Source of the DNA: Biomphalaria glabrata
Taxonomy: Eukaryota; Mollusca; Gastropoda; Planorbidae
Length of the DNA: 64,000 nt
Assembly: GCF_947242115.1 (NCBI RefSeq)
Contig: NC_074728.1
Coordinates: 62,001 to 126,000 of the forward strand
Direction of reading: 5' to 3'
The notes below the pieces were generated by a model. The model was given only the letters and a program-made list of their open reading frames with translations. It made no database searches and had not been told where the DNA came from. The first letter of the stretch is position 1. Every line of letters starts with the position of its first letter. A program made the position numbers and the translations under genes. This document shows, piece after piece, positions 37,046 through 49,627 of the stretch.

Positions 37046-38496
37046 GAAATAAATAAGAATTTCTATCCAGAGCACAGAGTTAACATAGCATTATAATCTT
37101 GTATATACCTATATATCCAGGTCTACAAATACATCCTCTAACATTATCACATCTTAATGCTCCAGTAGAACAAGAACAAGATCTTGAACAATTGACTCCC
37201 CAAGTTGTGCTACTACAGTCTGTAAGCAGGAAACATTGGAATCAATGTCTTGAAACATTAAACACAACAAATGTATTTTATTTAAACAAGAAAATATATT
37301 TATATTACTTAAAAAAAAAAAAAAAAACAAGCTTATATTAAGCATAGGTTTATCAATTAGTTTGGGTCAGTCATGTAATTAAAATCGTAATAGATCTAGA
37401 CTAACAATAAAAAAGCATTTATAAAAAAAAAAGGAAAGGAGGGGAAGAGGGAACTCATGGCTCAAGCCAACATGATAACCATTCTGCTAGTGGAGAGCTT
37501 ATGAACACAAAAAATGTATAGTTATCTGTTGTTTCTATAGTCTCGACCTATTTTTCATGTTTGTGTTCACTCAGACAATGACCTACAAAGTAGACTAATT
37601 CAGCTTATAACACCCCTTCAGCCAATTACAATTTATTTCCCTTGTTTGAGATACAAAACAAAATAATTAATTACCCATAGTTAATTAACTAATCGGTTAA
37701 TTTTTTAAATTGATTCTTGTGTTGTCAGGTAAAAGAAATAAGCTTGATCCGAGATTGGGTATGGGAGAAATAACTGTTTACCAGAAAGACAGACAGAATG
37801 AGTTGATATAAGCTTTGTAAAAAAAATCAATATAACATAACAAGAAATGAAACATTTCTATTTAAAAAATCTCACAGATCACCAAAAAAAGCATTTGAAA
37901 GCATTTCCATAAGAGTTTTTAACCATTGTTTTATAAATAGTATTTAAGATTTGTTATACTATTGCAGTTGCGTCCATCATTGTCCAAACTTGACCCAGGG
38001 GGACATGAACAGCTGTATCCTGGTACTCTGTTAACACATCCAGACTTGAAGCTGCACAAGTTCTTTGTTGATACTTCACATTCATTGATGTCTGTAACCA
38101 AATTGTGACAGTGAATGTTAATCTCATTTTAAAACTTCCTATCCTAGAAAAGATTCCAGTTATACACTAATGACATAATTAAGATAAACCTTACCTTCAC
38201 ATGTGTCTTTGCCAACTAGATTGTAACCATCAGCACAAAAACAATATGAAGTGTTCTGTTGAAAGTCTACTGTGCATCCTTGAGAGCAGTTCAGTTTCTC
38301 AAAATCACTGCATACATCTTTCACTGAAAGTGTCAAAAAAATTCATTAGCTTTTTATTTGAACATTATAATACTTAAAGTAACTATTAAAAAAATAAAAG
38401 AAAAAAATGCAAGGCCAATGACACTAGCTCCAGCTTGAATAACCTGCCCAGTGTGCAGCCGAACATGAGGAGGCAAAAAAAAAACCCAGTGCAAAG

Positions 38497-38600
38497 CCCT
38501 CAGCCCCCCCCCCCCCCCAACCTGGATGACAAAAGTGGTCATCATCAAACCACAATGGACGAACTATATAAACAGAGAGAGAGAGAGAGAGAGAAAAAGA
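38497..38600. repeat. Poly-C and (AG)n simple repeats
   Basis: A run of C bases (about 38,505-38,518) and an (AG)n run (about 38,573-38,594) lie in the intron between two EGF exons. Confidence 0.9.
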
Positions 38601-39219
38601 AAGTTGGAGTAGAGAAAGAGAGAGTCAGGGATAGATATACTTAATAATTACCTAGTAGACATGTTAGCCTATCATCATTTAATCTATACCCGTAGTTACA
38701 ATTACAGTTGTATTTTCCAGGCACATCAACACAGATTTGTTGACATTGATGGTCCCCATTAGCACATTCATTGATATCTGAGGAGATTGTAACAGAGCAA
38801 CTTGAGTTTTTTTTTTGGATTCAATGATTTCTAAAACATTTTATTAGCTCTAGAATTAATGTCTAAATTGATAATGAAGTTTATCAAGAAAATAAATCTG
38901 TGTCATGAGTGTCAATTATTTGATGTGAAACATACTAATGCAGTCCCCTTTATCATTTCTTGCATATCCAGGCTTACAGTTGCAGACATGACTACCAAAG
39001 TTATTGACACAATCTTCAATAAGTGGGTTGCAGTTGTTTAGGGCAGGATCAACACATTCATTTATATCTAAAACAAAATAGAATAGAAACAAATATAGCA
39101 TTTTTAGGCAGTAGTGATAAATGTATACGTTGTTATATTTTTATAGTATTTGAGGAGATGAGACGTTGTTCCAGGAATGAGGAAAGAATTTTCTGTTGGA
39201 CATAACTTTATAAGTTTCA

Positions 39220-39362
39220 GATGTTCCATCAGGCATTAAGATTATTATGTCTTAGTCCAAACCTCCTGCAGGATGGCGACAAGCAAATTTCGCACCTATG
39301 GCCATCAAAACGACAATCCTAAACACATGCTATATACCAAGGCAGCCATCATCCTGGCTGAT
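39220..39362 (-). mobile_element. Old tRNA-derived SINE, family B
   Basis: The minus strand shows GATGGCTGCCTTGGTATAT, then ATCCTGCAGGAGGTTTGG and AACATCTGAAAC, in the family B order, badly decayed. Confidence 0.55.
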
Positions 39363-39399
39363 TATGTTAAGTGAAAGTAATCTCTTTAGATATACCTAA

Positions 39400-39836
39400 A
39401 GAATAGGGGTTAAAAAATGCTCTATTTTCTTTTGATTAATTTTCTGGATAGTAGTGACATGGGATAATGAGCTCAAGACAAGAATTTTTATGATTTAGGC
39501 ATGTTATAATTTAAATTTCATGAAAATATTAATATCTATCATAATAATACTTTTATTTTAATTTGGATTTTAAAATATTAACTACATATTGTCTAGATCT
39601 ACTTCATTTTTAAATTCCATAATCAAAAATTAAATTAAAATTTAGTTTTCTAAACATTAATTTGTTTTAAATAAAAATGGCATGCATTCACTTCTCTATC
39701 AAACAAAACATTTTCTGACAACAAACAAAAAAGTAATTGAAGTTTAATTATAACAGGGTAGTGAAATACTAATGAACAAAATGGATAATTTCAGCAAAAT
39801 GTGAAAAATAATTACAAAGAGAAAGAGTTAAAGGAA
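39400..39836. repeat. Dispersed AT-rich repeat, copy 2
   Basis: Aligns with 3,490-3,945 over its length: GTGACATGGGATAATGAGCT, TATAACAGGGTAGTGAAATA, CAAAATGGATAATTTC and GAGAAAGAGTTAAA. It lies in the intron upstream of the EGF exon at 38936-39067. Confidence 0.6.
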
Positions 39837-41254
39837 GTATCAACAAATCTGTTTAAAGTAATAATTCATACAGCCCTAAATGACTTTAAAAAAAAAGGAA
39901 AAAAAAGCTTAAAAGACAACATCATTATTAATGTAGTATTAGTAGTCAAAAGTACTGACCTTGACAAGTTCCATTTCTAACATATCCAATAGGGCAAACA
40001 CAGGAATAGCTTCCCAAAGCATTAACACAAACATCACCAATCAAACAGTTGTCTGTCCTTAGTGTACACTCATCAATATCATTGTTGCAGTTGACTCCCT
40101 CCCAGCCTATGTCACATACACAGCCTCTGACAGGATCACATGTCCCGTGCCCACTACACTGATAGGATTGATTGCAGTTGACACCATAGAAGGACTTCTC
40201 ACAAGCTGAAATGTGTAGACCTTTCTTATTAAGTAAAAAGCTTGACAGAAAAAAAAAAGCAATTTATTATCCTTGGATTTCAATGGAGTTAGCATGTAAA
40301 TTACTATTCATTAATATTTTGTTTGGTTAAAACCACACAGTTACTTTGAACATTTCCAGAAAACAGTGCTTGCAAACATCATCATAAATGTGTATTTTTA
40401 TAGCTATTATAAATTTTACATTTTAAACACAGCATTTATCATGGGATGATAGCATTAATAAATGACTTTTATAAGACATTAGAGAACACTTATTGCAAAT
40501 GTAAATAATTCTTCAAATTGAATTTTAAAAGCTTTTTTTTTTCTTTCCCAATAAAATGAAGAAAAAAAACAAACTTCAGAACAAATGGAAAGAGTGTTTT
40601 TATTTTTGCCAATATATTTTAATATTAATGTACTAAAATAAATGCCAACCTGTACAAGAAGTTCTATCTGCTTCTAGTTTAAAACCAGCATAACATGAAC
40701 AAGTAAATCTGCCATAAGTGTCTGTACAAATTTGACTACAGGGCTTCTTGGCAAGACTGCATTCATCTATATCTGAAGAGGAAGAGAGCTTTTTATTTTG
40801 TAATTGCAGTAAAGAATTCCAAATAATTTATTATCAATTTTGCAACATATAATATTGATCTTAAAAATATTCCTAAATTATTTTATGATGCTTACAAAAA
40901 GATAATATAAAGAAAAAGATGTATAAACCCTACATAAAACAAATTAAGAAATCAGAAATTACACTTAGTCTAATATATAAGAAAAGATCATATAAGAAAT
41001 ACATTTCTGATTGTTTTGTCATCTAATTTTGTATAATGCAAGAAAACTTATAATTGTATTTTATATTTACTTGTGCATGTTTTGTTATCTCCCTGAAGTG
41101 CAAACCCCACTTGACAATCACACCTTACTGTACCATTGTTAACAAAACATAGCTGGGAACAATTCAGGGCTTGGCACAGCTCTACATTACTTGAATCTGT
41201 AAGTTATTTTAGGTTGAGCAATATTAACAAGGAACTACAAGTATTATTCAATAA

Positions 41255-41277
41255 TATATATATATATATATATATAA
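41255..41277. repeat. (TA)n microsatellite
   Basis: About ten TA units in the intron between two EGF exons. Confidence 0.9.
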
Positions 41278-41939
41278 TGAATGTTTTTAATATGAAAGAA
41301 TAAAATTACATTTGCAGTTAAATTTTGTTTTCTCTCTTTATCTTAGAAAGAATGCTTAGAATTATCGTAATAATGAAATGCTGAGCATTTTGTTAGTGGT
41401 GTGAAAATATGCACAAACATGTACATGCATGTTATAATATAAGACAAGTTAAGTTTGCCAAGTTTTTGAAGATCACAATAGATGTGAGCAACTCAAAATA
41501 CAATATATTAGGGCCTTGAAGTTTTCAAAATTAGTACAAATCAATAAGCATCAAAAGAAAAAATATTTTATCTTCAGCTTACTTTTTTCACAAACTCCAC
41601 TTTGGAGAGTATATCCATTGAAACAATTACAAGAGTAACTTCCAATTGCATTGACACAAGTTTGTGAGCAGTCATCTATGTTCTCTTCACATTCATTGAT
41701 ATCTAGCACAGAAAAAAATCAAACAGCCAAAATATGGGGTCCAAATAGATCTAGTTTACAATTTTACCACTATTAATTCATAGAAATAGAAAACAATACA
41801 AATGTTACCATCACAAATGCTTGTGTTGAGTGTATTCAATCTGAAACCAATGTTACAGCTACAAATGTAGGATCCAACAGTGTTTTCACATCCTTGTGGA
41901 CATGTCAAATTATCTTTACATTCATTGATGTCTAAGAAA

Positions 41940-43280
41940 CAGAATGTCAGAAATAGTAAAAACAATCATCATTTTCTTTCTATGAAAATTTTAAAAGCCC
42001 ATAAATTTAATTACATGTTAGTTTGATTAATACAAATATTTGTCTTATAAACTTCCAGATTGTCAGAGTAGACCATCCATGTTTTTTTTTTTAAAGATAA
42101 CTACAAGGTACAAAAATTAGTTTATGTTTTAAAAATCATGTAAATGAATTAATTTTATATTTTAAGTTGATCACCGTCAAATTTCATTAGTGTGTTTGAG
42201 AGACTTAAAACCTCTCTTCCAAAAGCACTGGACATTTCCTGCAGTTGTGCACAGTGATAATAATAATCTTTATTATCCATAAGGAATTTTGTCTTACAAA
42301 TTGAGCATTACACACAAAAAATTATAACTATAAAAAACAAAATATACATTTTGTGAAATATTTTTATCAGATAGTTGAAATGTATTTAATGATTTGAATG
42401 CAAGGAGTTTTTGTGTCTGTTTGTCTTTGTAATGAGTGTCTCGTGATGGTAAAATGACAAAATCCTGACTCTAGGGTGCTTTTTATTTCTAAAATGTTTT
42501 TTCTTTCTTATGAATGTTTTTCACAAACAGATGCCCAAGTGTTGTTTTTTTTTACCATTAACTTTACTAGCAGCATGCACATATATCAACATACAGGTAA
42601 AGAACATGTGGCTTCACAGACTTGTCATGTTTTAAGTTGATAACATGTACTATTTAATCATTTAACACACGACATTTAACAAACAAAATTATAACTTAAT
42701 ATTATTGTTTCAAATGTCTAATAAGGGTAACAGATTACATTTTTCTATACAAATGAATACGAGAATCTGGGATTCAACATAATTAATTTCTACTAATGAA
42801 CTTACAAAAAAAAAAAAAAGTCACGTTGGTGTATCAGCTAACTGACAGTACCAACCCGCCACTCCCTCACTCTCGCGTTCTTCATTTCTAGACTAAATCT
42901 AATTGCTTTTAAGAACCAATCAACGTATAGATCTAGACACAATGTGTTCCCCCACCTTTTCTGTTCCTCCCCCCCCCCAACCATGACCTCCGTGACCCAA
43001 CAGGACGGCTTAGCGTGACATCCGTGACAGCTCGTAAGCTAGTCAAGAGAGGGAAGAAAAAAAAAGGATACGAAATGCGTAACGCGACGGGTTAAATGCG
43101 TATTTGCGTACTGACGGTCATTTTTGGGAGATTTTGCGTAACGAATAAGCATTTTGCGTAACGGTAGGCAGGTCTGCTCACAGCTTAAATAGAATAAAAT
43201 CTGCTAAATTTTAGAAACAATATAAAAAAATCCCAATCAATAGAGTAAAAAAAAGTTTGTAGTACTCCTTTTCAGACCTT
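41940..43280. other. Non-coding stretch upstream of the EGF exons
   Basis: No signal-peptide exon or promoter is recognisable. At 43,076-43,165 the word GCGTAAC recurs three times (twice as TTTTGCGTAACG). A poly-C run lies near 42,970. Confidence 0.5.
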
Positions 43281-43560
43281 GTGATCTATAGAGCAGATGA
43301 TGTAAGTATCATCTAATTCTATGGCCAACAGTTAACAAGGGTGTCAGGTGGCCAGCACAACAACCAACCAACCACATTTACTTTTCCCAATTAATGTCAA
43401 GTAGGCCTACCCATATGATTAGGGTTGGGTGGATTCAGAGGTGTCCTAAAAATCCAGTTCAGAAGTAAGTTCAAACACCAGCCTTTACTGAGATTTGAAC
43501 CCAAAACCTCTTGGTTCAGAAGCCAAGCACATTAAAACTCAGCTACCACACTGCTCAATT
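43280..43560 (-). mobile_element. tRNA-derived SINE, family A, copy 3
   Basis: Minus strand: GTAGCTGAGTTTTAATGTGC (A-box region), GGGTTCAAATCTC (B-box), then GAATCCACCCAACCCTAATC, a GGTTGGTTGGTTGTTGTGCT block and a tail with TACATCATCTGCTC. It includes the internal segment missing from the copy at 13.9 kb. Confidence 0.8.
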
Positions 43561-43579
43561 ATAAAATGTCTAATAGATC

Positions 43580-43950
43580 TAATGAAAATTGCAATTTAAA
43601 AATTAATCTGCTATCATATTATCTAGACCTAGATCTTGGAGTATCCTGTCTAGTCTCTACTCTAGATTTTTTTTTACTAGATCTAGAATCATTTAGATTA
43701 CATTTCTACAACTAGACCAGACTTGAGACTAGTAATATTGTAATATTTAATTATGAGTATGAGGCTAGTAGTAGTACAACTACTCACGCACTCACGGTAC
43801 TAGTACTGGTAAGTAGTACTACTAGACTACTAGTTACTAGATCTACTTAATACTTAGACTTAGTATTTAGTTTATTTAGACCAGATGACTATAGAGTCTA
43901 GTAATAGTAATAGATCAGATGATCTAACTACATCTACCAGATTCATTTAA
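43580..43950. repeat. Second AGATCT/TCTAGA/ACTAGT-rich tract
   Basis: A dense series of TAGATCTAG, ACTAGT and CTAGAC words, as in 22.2-24.9 kb. Non-coding. Confidence 0.6.
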
Positions 43951-44524
43951 AATTTATTACCGAAATCGTCAGTAATTCGTCAGTTAATTGCCGTCAGTGG
44001 CGTCTGTTAGAATCTGTTTACTAATCTCAATTGCAAGAGAATCAACAGAATCATCTAGACTTGATATGGGAATTTGAAATCTATCAATTTTCCCTGAATT
44101 TCTATGACAAAACATTGAGTGTTGCCATTTCTTTTATTTTTAGATCTAAATATTAATGTCACTGTTTTTGTTTACAATGAATCATGAAAGGAATCTACCT
44201 AGGAGTAGGAGACTAGGTCTATTCGTAATTTCAAAACAAATGAGTTGACTGTATGTAAGCTTAAAAAGTTTTTTCTTTTTAAAAGCCACGAAATTAAACT
44301 AAATTATCAGTTACCAAGGATATTTTTCAATACATCAATAGGTTTTATTTAATTTAAAGATTAAACGTATTTTAATATCCCGAATTTCATTTTCTTTGTC
44401 AGTTTTCTGTAGATCTATTCTTCTTACATAGATTCTAGATGTATGGCGCAACTAGATCTAAATCCTCCACACCCCCATTTTTTTTTCCGCGGAAACGCTT
44501 CAAAGACCAGGTTAGGCGTCAACT

Positions 44525-44785
44525 TTCCTTGGCTGACAGAAGAGAGCACCTGGTTGCATGCGGCCTCAGAACGAGACAGCTGGAGGTCACTTACGAAGGC
44601 AGCGGGATACACATTTTAAAACCAAAAGAAAATCTGCTGTCGAGGACAAACGCAGACGGCGAAAAGAAAATCTAAATCGACCATCTGCGGACAATGGTTA
44701 TGCTTTGCCTGGATGTGGCAAAATATGGGAAATACTGCATTCCTCACTGATCTTCGGACTCTAAGACTAGCCTTATTATTATTAG
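44525..44785 (+). mobile_element. LINE 3'-end fragment with Cys finger
   Basis: The plus strand reads KRKSAVEDKRRRRKENLNRP, then SADNGYALPGCGKI, and the DNA ends ATCTTCGGACTCTAAGACTA and GCCTTATTATTATTAG. Same family as 25.23-25.49 kb; one finger Cys is replaced by Leu (CPGC to LPGC). Confidence 0.75.
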
Positions 44786-45014
44786 CAGGATGTCCAAAGA
44801 GTGGCCTTTTTTCCTTGTGCAGCCAGCTTTGCTTTGGACGACCCTTTTTTCAGTGCCTCTCGACTTTCGACCCATAAAAAATGTTTTGGATCTACCTTTG
44901 AGCTGCTGAATGTAAAGAAAGGATCCTGTTTTGAAAATTTCGATTTCACCAATGCCCATTGTCCTTTTCTTTTTAAAGCTATATTATAGGCAGCATTACT
45001 TAGGGAATTAAGGT

Positions 45015-46018
45015 GCCCTTACTACCAAGGCATCAGCATGCCTACTTTTCAATGTTTACCTGCAAGTGTTTTATATTGTTACGAATCTCGCTATCCAGGC
45101 TTTCTTCAAACTGCACCACACGACACAACGAACTTAAAGAACCTCACAACTCAGGGCTCCAAAGTAACAGTAGCAATTTAATTTCAAATACAATACAAAA
45201 CTCTACAGTTGGCAACAATATTACACAAACTGTCCAAAAACCTAGCCTTGCTCCGCCTGAATTCACACACCGTACTGTTTCTAACTTCGCCTCGTACTGG
45301 TCACATTGCGAGGTAACGTGAAGTCCAGTCTTTCTGACACACTCGCTCTTATATACTGTCTCTACTGGCCTTCTAGAATCGGATGGAACGTTCTTGACCA
45401 CTCAGAATGATCACAATCGCCGTGACTTGCGTGCGTAATATTTACACACAGGTCGTTGCCGAACTAGCATGTACTGTCACTGGTCACAGTTGACCGCTCG
45501 TCCTGCGCTGGACTGGGGCGATTTGCGTCGGCTGACTACACACACACCACTACCCCCATCTGTTCCACCACCAGGTTTATAACAATATGCTTGTGAGTCT
45601 TGGACACTGACTGCAGAGCTAGAGAGGAGGATCCTAGCAATGGAATTGAGCTGCTACAGAAGGATCCTAGGTATCACATTTAAAACCGCATCACAAAGTT
45701 ATTAGAGGCAGGGCTACTGCAGCGATTAGACCCCATGATGACCTGCTATCATAAAAAAACTTGAGCTAAAAATCTATGGCTATATTACAAAGTCTTCGAG
45801 GCTCGCTAAGACCTTCCTTCAGGGAAAATTACCAGGAAAAAGAAGAAGAGGCAGAAAGAAAGTGATGGAAAGATAAAGTACATAAAAGAATAGATGGGCC
45901 TGCCATTGAAAGAGGTTCTAACTAAGGTAAAAGACTAGTGGAAAGGAGAAAGATGGTGAACAAATCTTGCATGGTGCCCCAATGGTCCAACAGACTAAGG
46001 GATAGGTAAAGAGGTTTT
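45015..46018 (+). mobile_element. LINE 3' part, interrupted by a solo LTR
   Basis: Right of the LTR the plus strand reads YACESWTLTAELERRILAME, then LSCYRRILGITF, and further on GKLPGKRRRGRK and the GAPxVQQTK tail (45,965-46,015). These are post-reverse-transcriptase LINE motifs of the family at 2.74 and 21.96 kb. Text left of the LTR (ending GTGTTTTATAT) joins it in sense. The reading frame is broken in several places. Confidence 0.75.
45077..45584 (-). mobile_element. Solo LTR fossil inserted in a LINE
   Basis: A 508-bp unit begins TGTTACGAAT and ends TTTATAACA, flanked on both sides by ATAT (45,073-45,076 and 45,585-45,588), consistent with a 4-bp target duplication. A TATA-like AGTATATAAGAG on the minus strand suggests that orientation. 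GC content is well above the surroundings. No internal genes remain. The family is uncertain, Ty3-like by target duplication length. It is younger than the LINE it interrupts. Confidence 0.75.
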
Positions 46019-46019
46019 T

Positions 46020-49000
46020 CAGCAGCAGGTATCAAAACTCTCATGTTTCAAATTGACTTAAATCTCTTTACATGTTTTACAACTAAGAAATGAAAATGAA
46101 GATTTATCATTCCTTTTTGTAAAAAAATCACAAAAATTACTTGATATTTGTCTGCATTTAAAGATTCCTTGCTTTGTGGTTCAAATATTTAATTAGTGAA
46201 ATGAAACATTACTTTCTCATTATGATGTAGGTATGAAATTTCAAAACATAACTCCACTCAGGTCTAAGAGCTATTTGATCTTGATTATTCACACTGCACT
46301 GTCAACATAACCTACCCTGACATTCATTAACTATTAATCAGATATTAATTTCTTAACCTGAAGAGAAGCATGTTATTATTTTTTTTAAAGCTAAATGATC
46401 AAGTTTTTTTTTTATCTCAAGATTAGCTTTAATAAAGTCAGTCTGAGGGAACTTAAATTGTGCTTAAGCAGGTATGATTGGCACTTTCATAATGGTGGAT
46501 TATTTCAAGTCTTGTCATCTATTTAAGAAAAATGAAACAACATAATGAGTTAAATATTTTGTATTTTATTCTCTATACCCATAACTGTTACATATGATCA
46601 CTTACAATACATCAAACACACATTAAGATAAATAGACCACACAGTCCATGTTTTCTATGCTACTAACATTTGAGAAACAAATGACATCCCTATTTTGAAA
46701 GTCATTGTTAGTCCCATTTCATTCAGAGATTAAATACACATGGACTCTGCACCAGGTGTTTTTAGCAATGAACTTATAAACATGTTTCTTGAATCTTAGC
46801 CACACTAAAATCAAATTAAGCATTATGCTCAGTCATTAAATAAAACATTATGTAGCACTGTCAGATGTTGATTACAATTAAGAACATACACAATAAAAAA
46901 AAAAGAGCAAAGTAAAAATGAAATGCTCTAAATGTGGTAAGTTTTAAAAATCTTCTATTATGACTGGGATACTTTTTAGATTTCTAGCACTCCATAAAAC
47001 ACTCTAAGTGCAATGTGGAGTACATTGGAAGTCAATGAAGGATGAGAAATTTTTACCAACAGCATAGAACCAATGTCTTGCATACCCCACCAACAAGAGA
47101 CAATGTTGATATAGATATCACAAAACAACATCAACATGTTAAGACAAACACTAACACACAAATATTATGTGAGTACATGACATCAATAAAGTAGTACAAA
47201 TATTTTGAACTTTCAAAGACTAGGTGATCATTCACTTTTGATTTCATTTTTCAAAACAGACAAGTTCAATTTTTTTTTGTGGCAAAAACAAAATGGTTAA
47301 ATGTCTCCACCAGATAAAAAAAAATCAATTGATAAACCTTCAACAGCCTAAAAAATATAATTAATTAATGAAACTGTACATAAGTAAGTTTTGAAGTACT
47401 AATACAATACTTTAGGGGGACCATCACCAGTTGAAACAAATATCAAACCCATTAAATCTTACATTCTGATTAGTATAAGCAAATAGTATTTGAAAGAGAT
47501 TAATAGAACTGCTCTAAAAAAGTAAAGTTATTGACACAGTGCAGCATAGAAATCAAGAACCAAAGACTAAATCAAAAGCAGACAATGGATTGATGCACTA
47601 AACTAGCAGTTAACAGCTTGTTTATCAATGTTTTTGATTTATTTTAAAATTTTAGCTTTAATTCCAAAACTCTGCCTTAAAAGTTTAATTGTGTCTACCA
47701 TGCTAATATCATTTCCTCTGAGTGTCTATAAATCTTTGCAGAAGTAACATCAAATGGGTTTGAGTATAAATATAACTATTACCAAGGAAAAAAATTCTGA
47801 TCAACAGATTTAACTTGTGCTAATTTAAAATAAAAATTGGTTCGAATACATAAAAATCACACAAAAAATGATTAAGTTGTAATTTCATATTAGTTCTTAG
47901 TACATGTATGTAAATACATAAGTAAGAACTAAAAAAATGTGGGTTGAAATCTACGTATGTATGCACTAGAACTTTATACCCTGAACATGTAGAAAATAAA
48001 AACAAAAACAACTCATAACATAACAAAAAGATTGTATGTCATAAATATAAATATCTGATAACCTCTTAAAATGTAATCAATTCATCTGAGGTGAAACAAC
48101 AGTCAACAATCTTTAATTGAAATGATTTTCAGTTTCTGTGTCAAATTAAAATTATGTGATGCATTCAAAAGTTGCTAACATAAATAATTCTATTCAATAT
48201 AACTGTAACTATATTTACAAAAAATACAATTTTTTTCATATAGGTTTTTAAATTTAAAATTATTTTTATATCATGACATTTTTATTTTGATTCATCAGAA
48301 ATTAGCTAAAATGTGCTACTGATTTCAACTACCAGTGTTTGTATGTAAAATGCCACTAAATATTTTGATTGCACCAAATAGTAACACTTTGGAAAACAAA
48401 CATTTGACTAAACAATTGAATTAACAAATAAACATTGTAATATGGCATAAAAAGTTGGTGTCGAGAGATTTTAAACAAGCCTTAACAAGATTTTAAAATA
48501 AAGAAATGCAATACATGAATGAGAGTCTAGAAGTCAATCTAAGGAAGTCATAGTTTTCAAACACATTACATAAAACTAGTAACAATTTGGACAATGTTAC
48601 CATCTAACAAGTTTTTTTTTGTTTTTTTAAATAAGATTTAATAATGACATGAGAAAGGGACCAGCAACATGGAAAGTTGTCTGGAACTCCATGTAGTCAA
48701 AAATGCTATAAAAAAACTAACCATATTATCCATATGAACATTTTAAAATTGTGCATAAAATGGCTAGTTTGCCAGGGTCACTAACACTAATGGTACGTTC
48801 ACTAGATGAAATAAAGCCAGCTTTAGAATTGAAGAAGGAAATGGTGGAACATAACAGGAATGTTGAATCATCACAACCAAGTGAGCAAACAATCATTTGG
48901 TAGCTAATTAAGTTTTGAGAATCATTGCAAAAAGAAAGTTGGCAGGCGTGTGCTTTGTAAATGACCTGGCATTATAACATCAAATCATTCATAAAATTAA

Positions 49001-49270
49001 AAAACAAAATATACTTATTAAATGATAATAATGCTGATAAATATTTTATTCAAAAGCAAACTTTCGACAAATATTGAACAAATTAATGAATTAAAAATTT
49101 TGATATCACATATTGAAATAAAAAGGTCAAATAGCCTTTGCTATCCAAAAAAAATCCAACATAGTAATCTTTTTTTCTTTTTTAGAATGACAAAAGCATT
49201 TTATAATTTTATTTTGAAATTTTATGAGCTCAAAATCACTTAGTTATTGTAATACAACTTACAACTAATA
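46020..49270. other. AT-rich non-coding stretch, 3' of the PAM exons
   Basis: I see no exon, structural RNA or recognisable element in these 3.2 kb. Some of it could be PAM 3' untranslated sequence, since the PAM stop codon lies at 49,628. Confidence 0.5.
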
Positions 49271-49276
49271 ACATGT

Positions 49277-49450
49277 AATATGGCTGCCTGGTCGTGCGGT
49301 TTGCATGCTGGACTGTCGTTTGGATTTATCGATGGTCCCGGGTTCAAACCCTGCCCGCTCCCATCCCCCGTCGTCCTGCGGGAGATTTGGACTAGGAAGT
49401 AAACTATCTTCAACTCTGAAAGAACATCCGAAATATGTAAAACATTTTTT
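49277..49450 (+). mobile_element. tRNA-derived SINE, family B, copy 2
   Basis: Head TGGCTGCCTGGTCGTGCGGT, B-box GGTTCAAACCC, body TCGTCCTGCGGGAGATTTGG and AACATCCGAAATATGTAAAA, then a T-rich end. Very similar to the copies at 11.3 and 57.5 kb, so relatively young. Confidence 0.85.
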
Positions 49451-49627
49451 TTTACATGAGGTGGGTCTAAGGTTAATTATGTGTTTATGAGATTTAGTTG
49501 GTATCAGATTCAACTTGTAAACAAGTTTAAACCCTGACTGTAATGGCAGAATATTATGATATGAACAACTAATAACAAAGAAAAAAAAAGATTAATTTAC
49601 ACAATTTAGTCAGCCTTGAACTTGAGG

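Larger units (their letters stand above)
32787..41931 (-). pseudogene. Multi-EGF (calcium-binding EGF) protein gene, 16 internal exons, broken
   Basis: Exons in gene order: 41809-41931, 41583-41702, 41071-41196, 40650-40772, 39960-40205, 38936-39067, 38652-38777, 38195-38323, 37960-38091, 37109-37219, 36651-36791, 36219-36344, 35896-36018, 35220-35339, 34953-35075, 32787-33050. Most encode one EGF module; the exons at 39960-40205 and 32787-33050 encode two. Many begin with the calcium-binding signature D-I/V-N/D-E-C and carry the GSYSC-C--G motif; three modules are laminin/MEGF-like (CSCSTGALRC, GVNCNQ, FYGKDC). Most boundaries look like phase 1, the usual symmetrical arrangement for EGF exons. 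Fibrillin-, notch- or MEGF-like secreted or membrane proteins share this design, and the exact family cannot be named. Signal peptide and C-terminus are absent. The exon at 35220-35339 has an in-frame TAA at 35302-35304. It is either a broken gene, or that exon is skipped. Confidence 0.8.
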
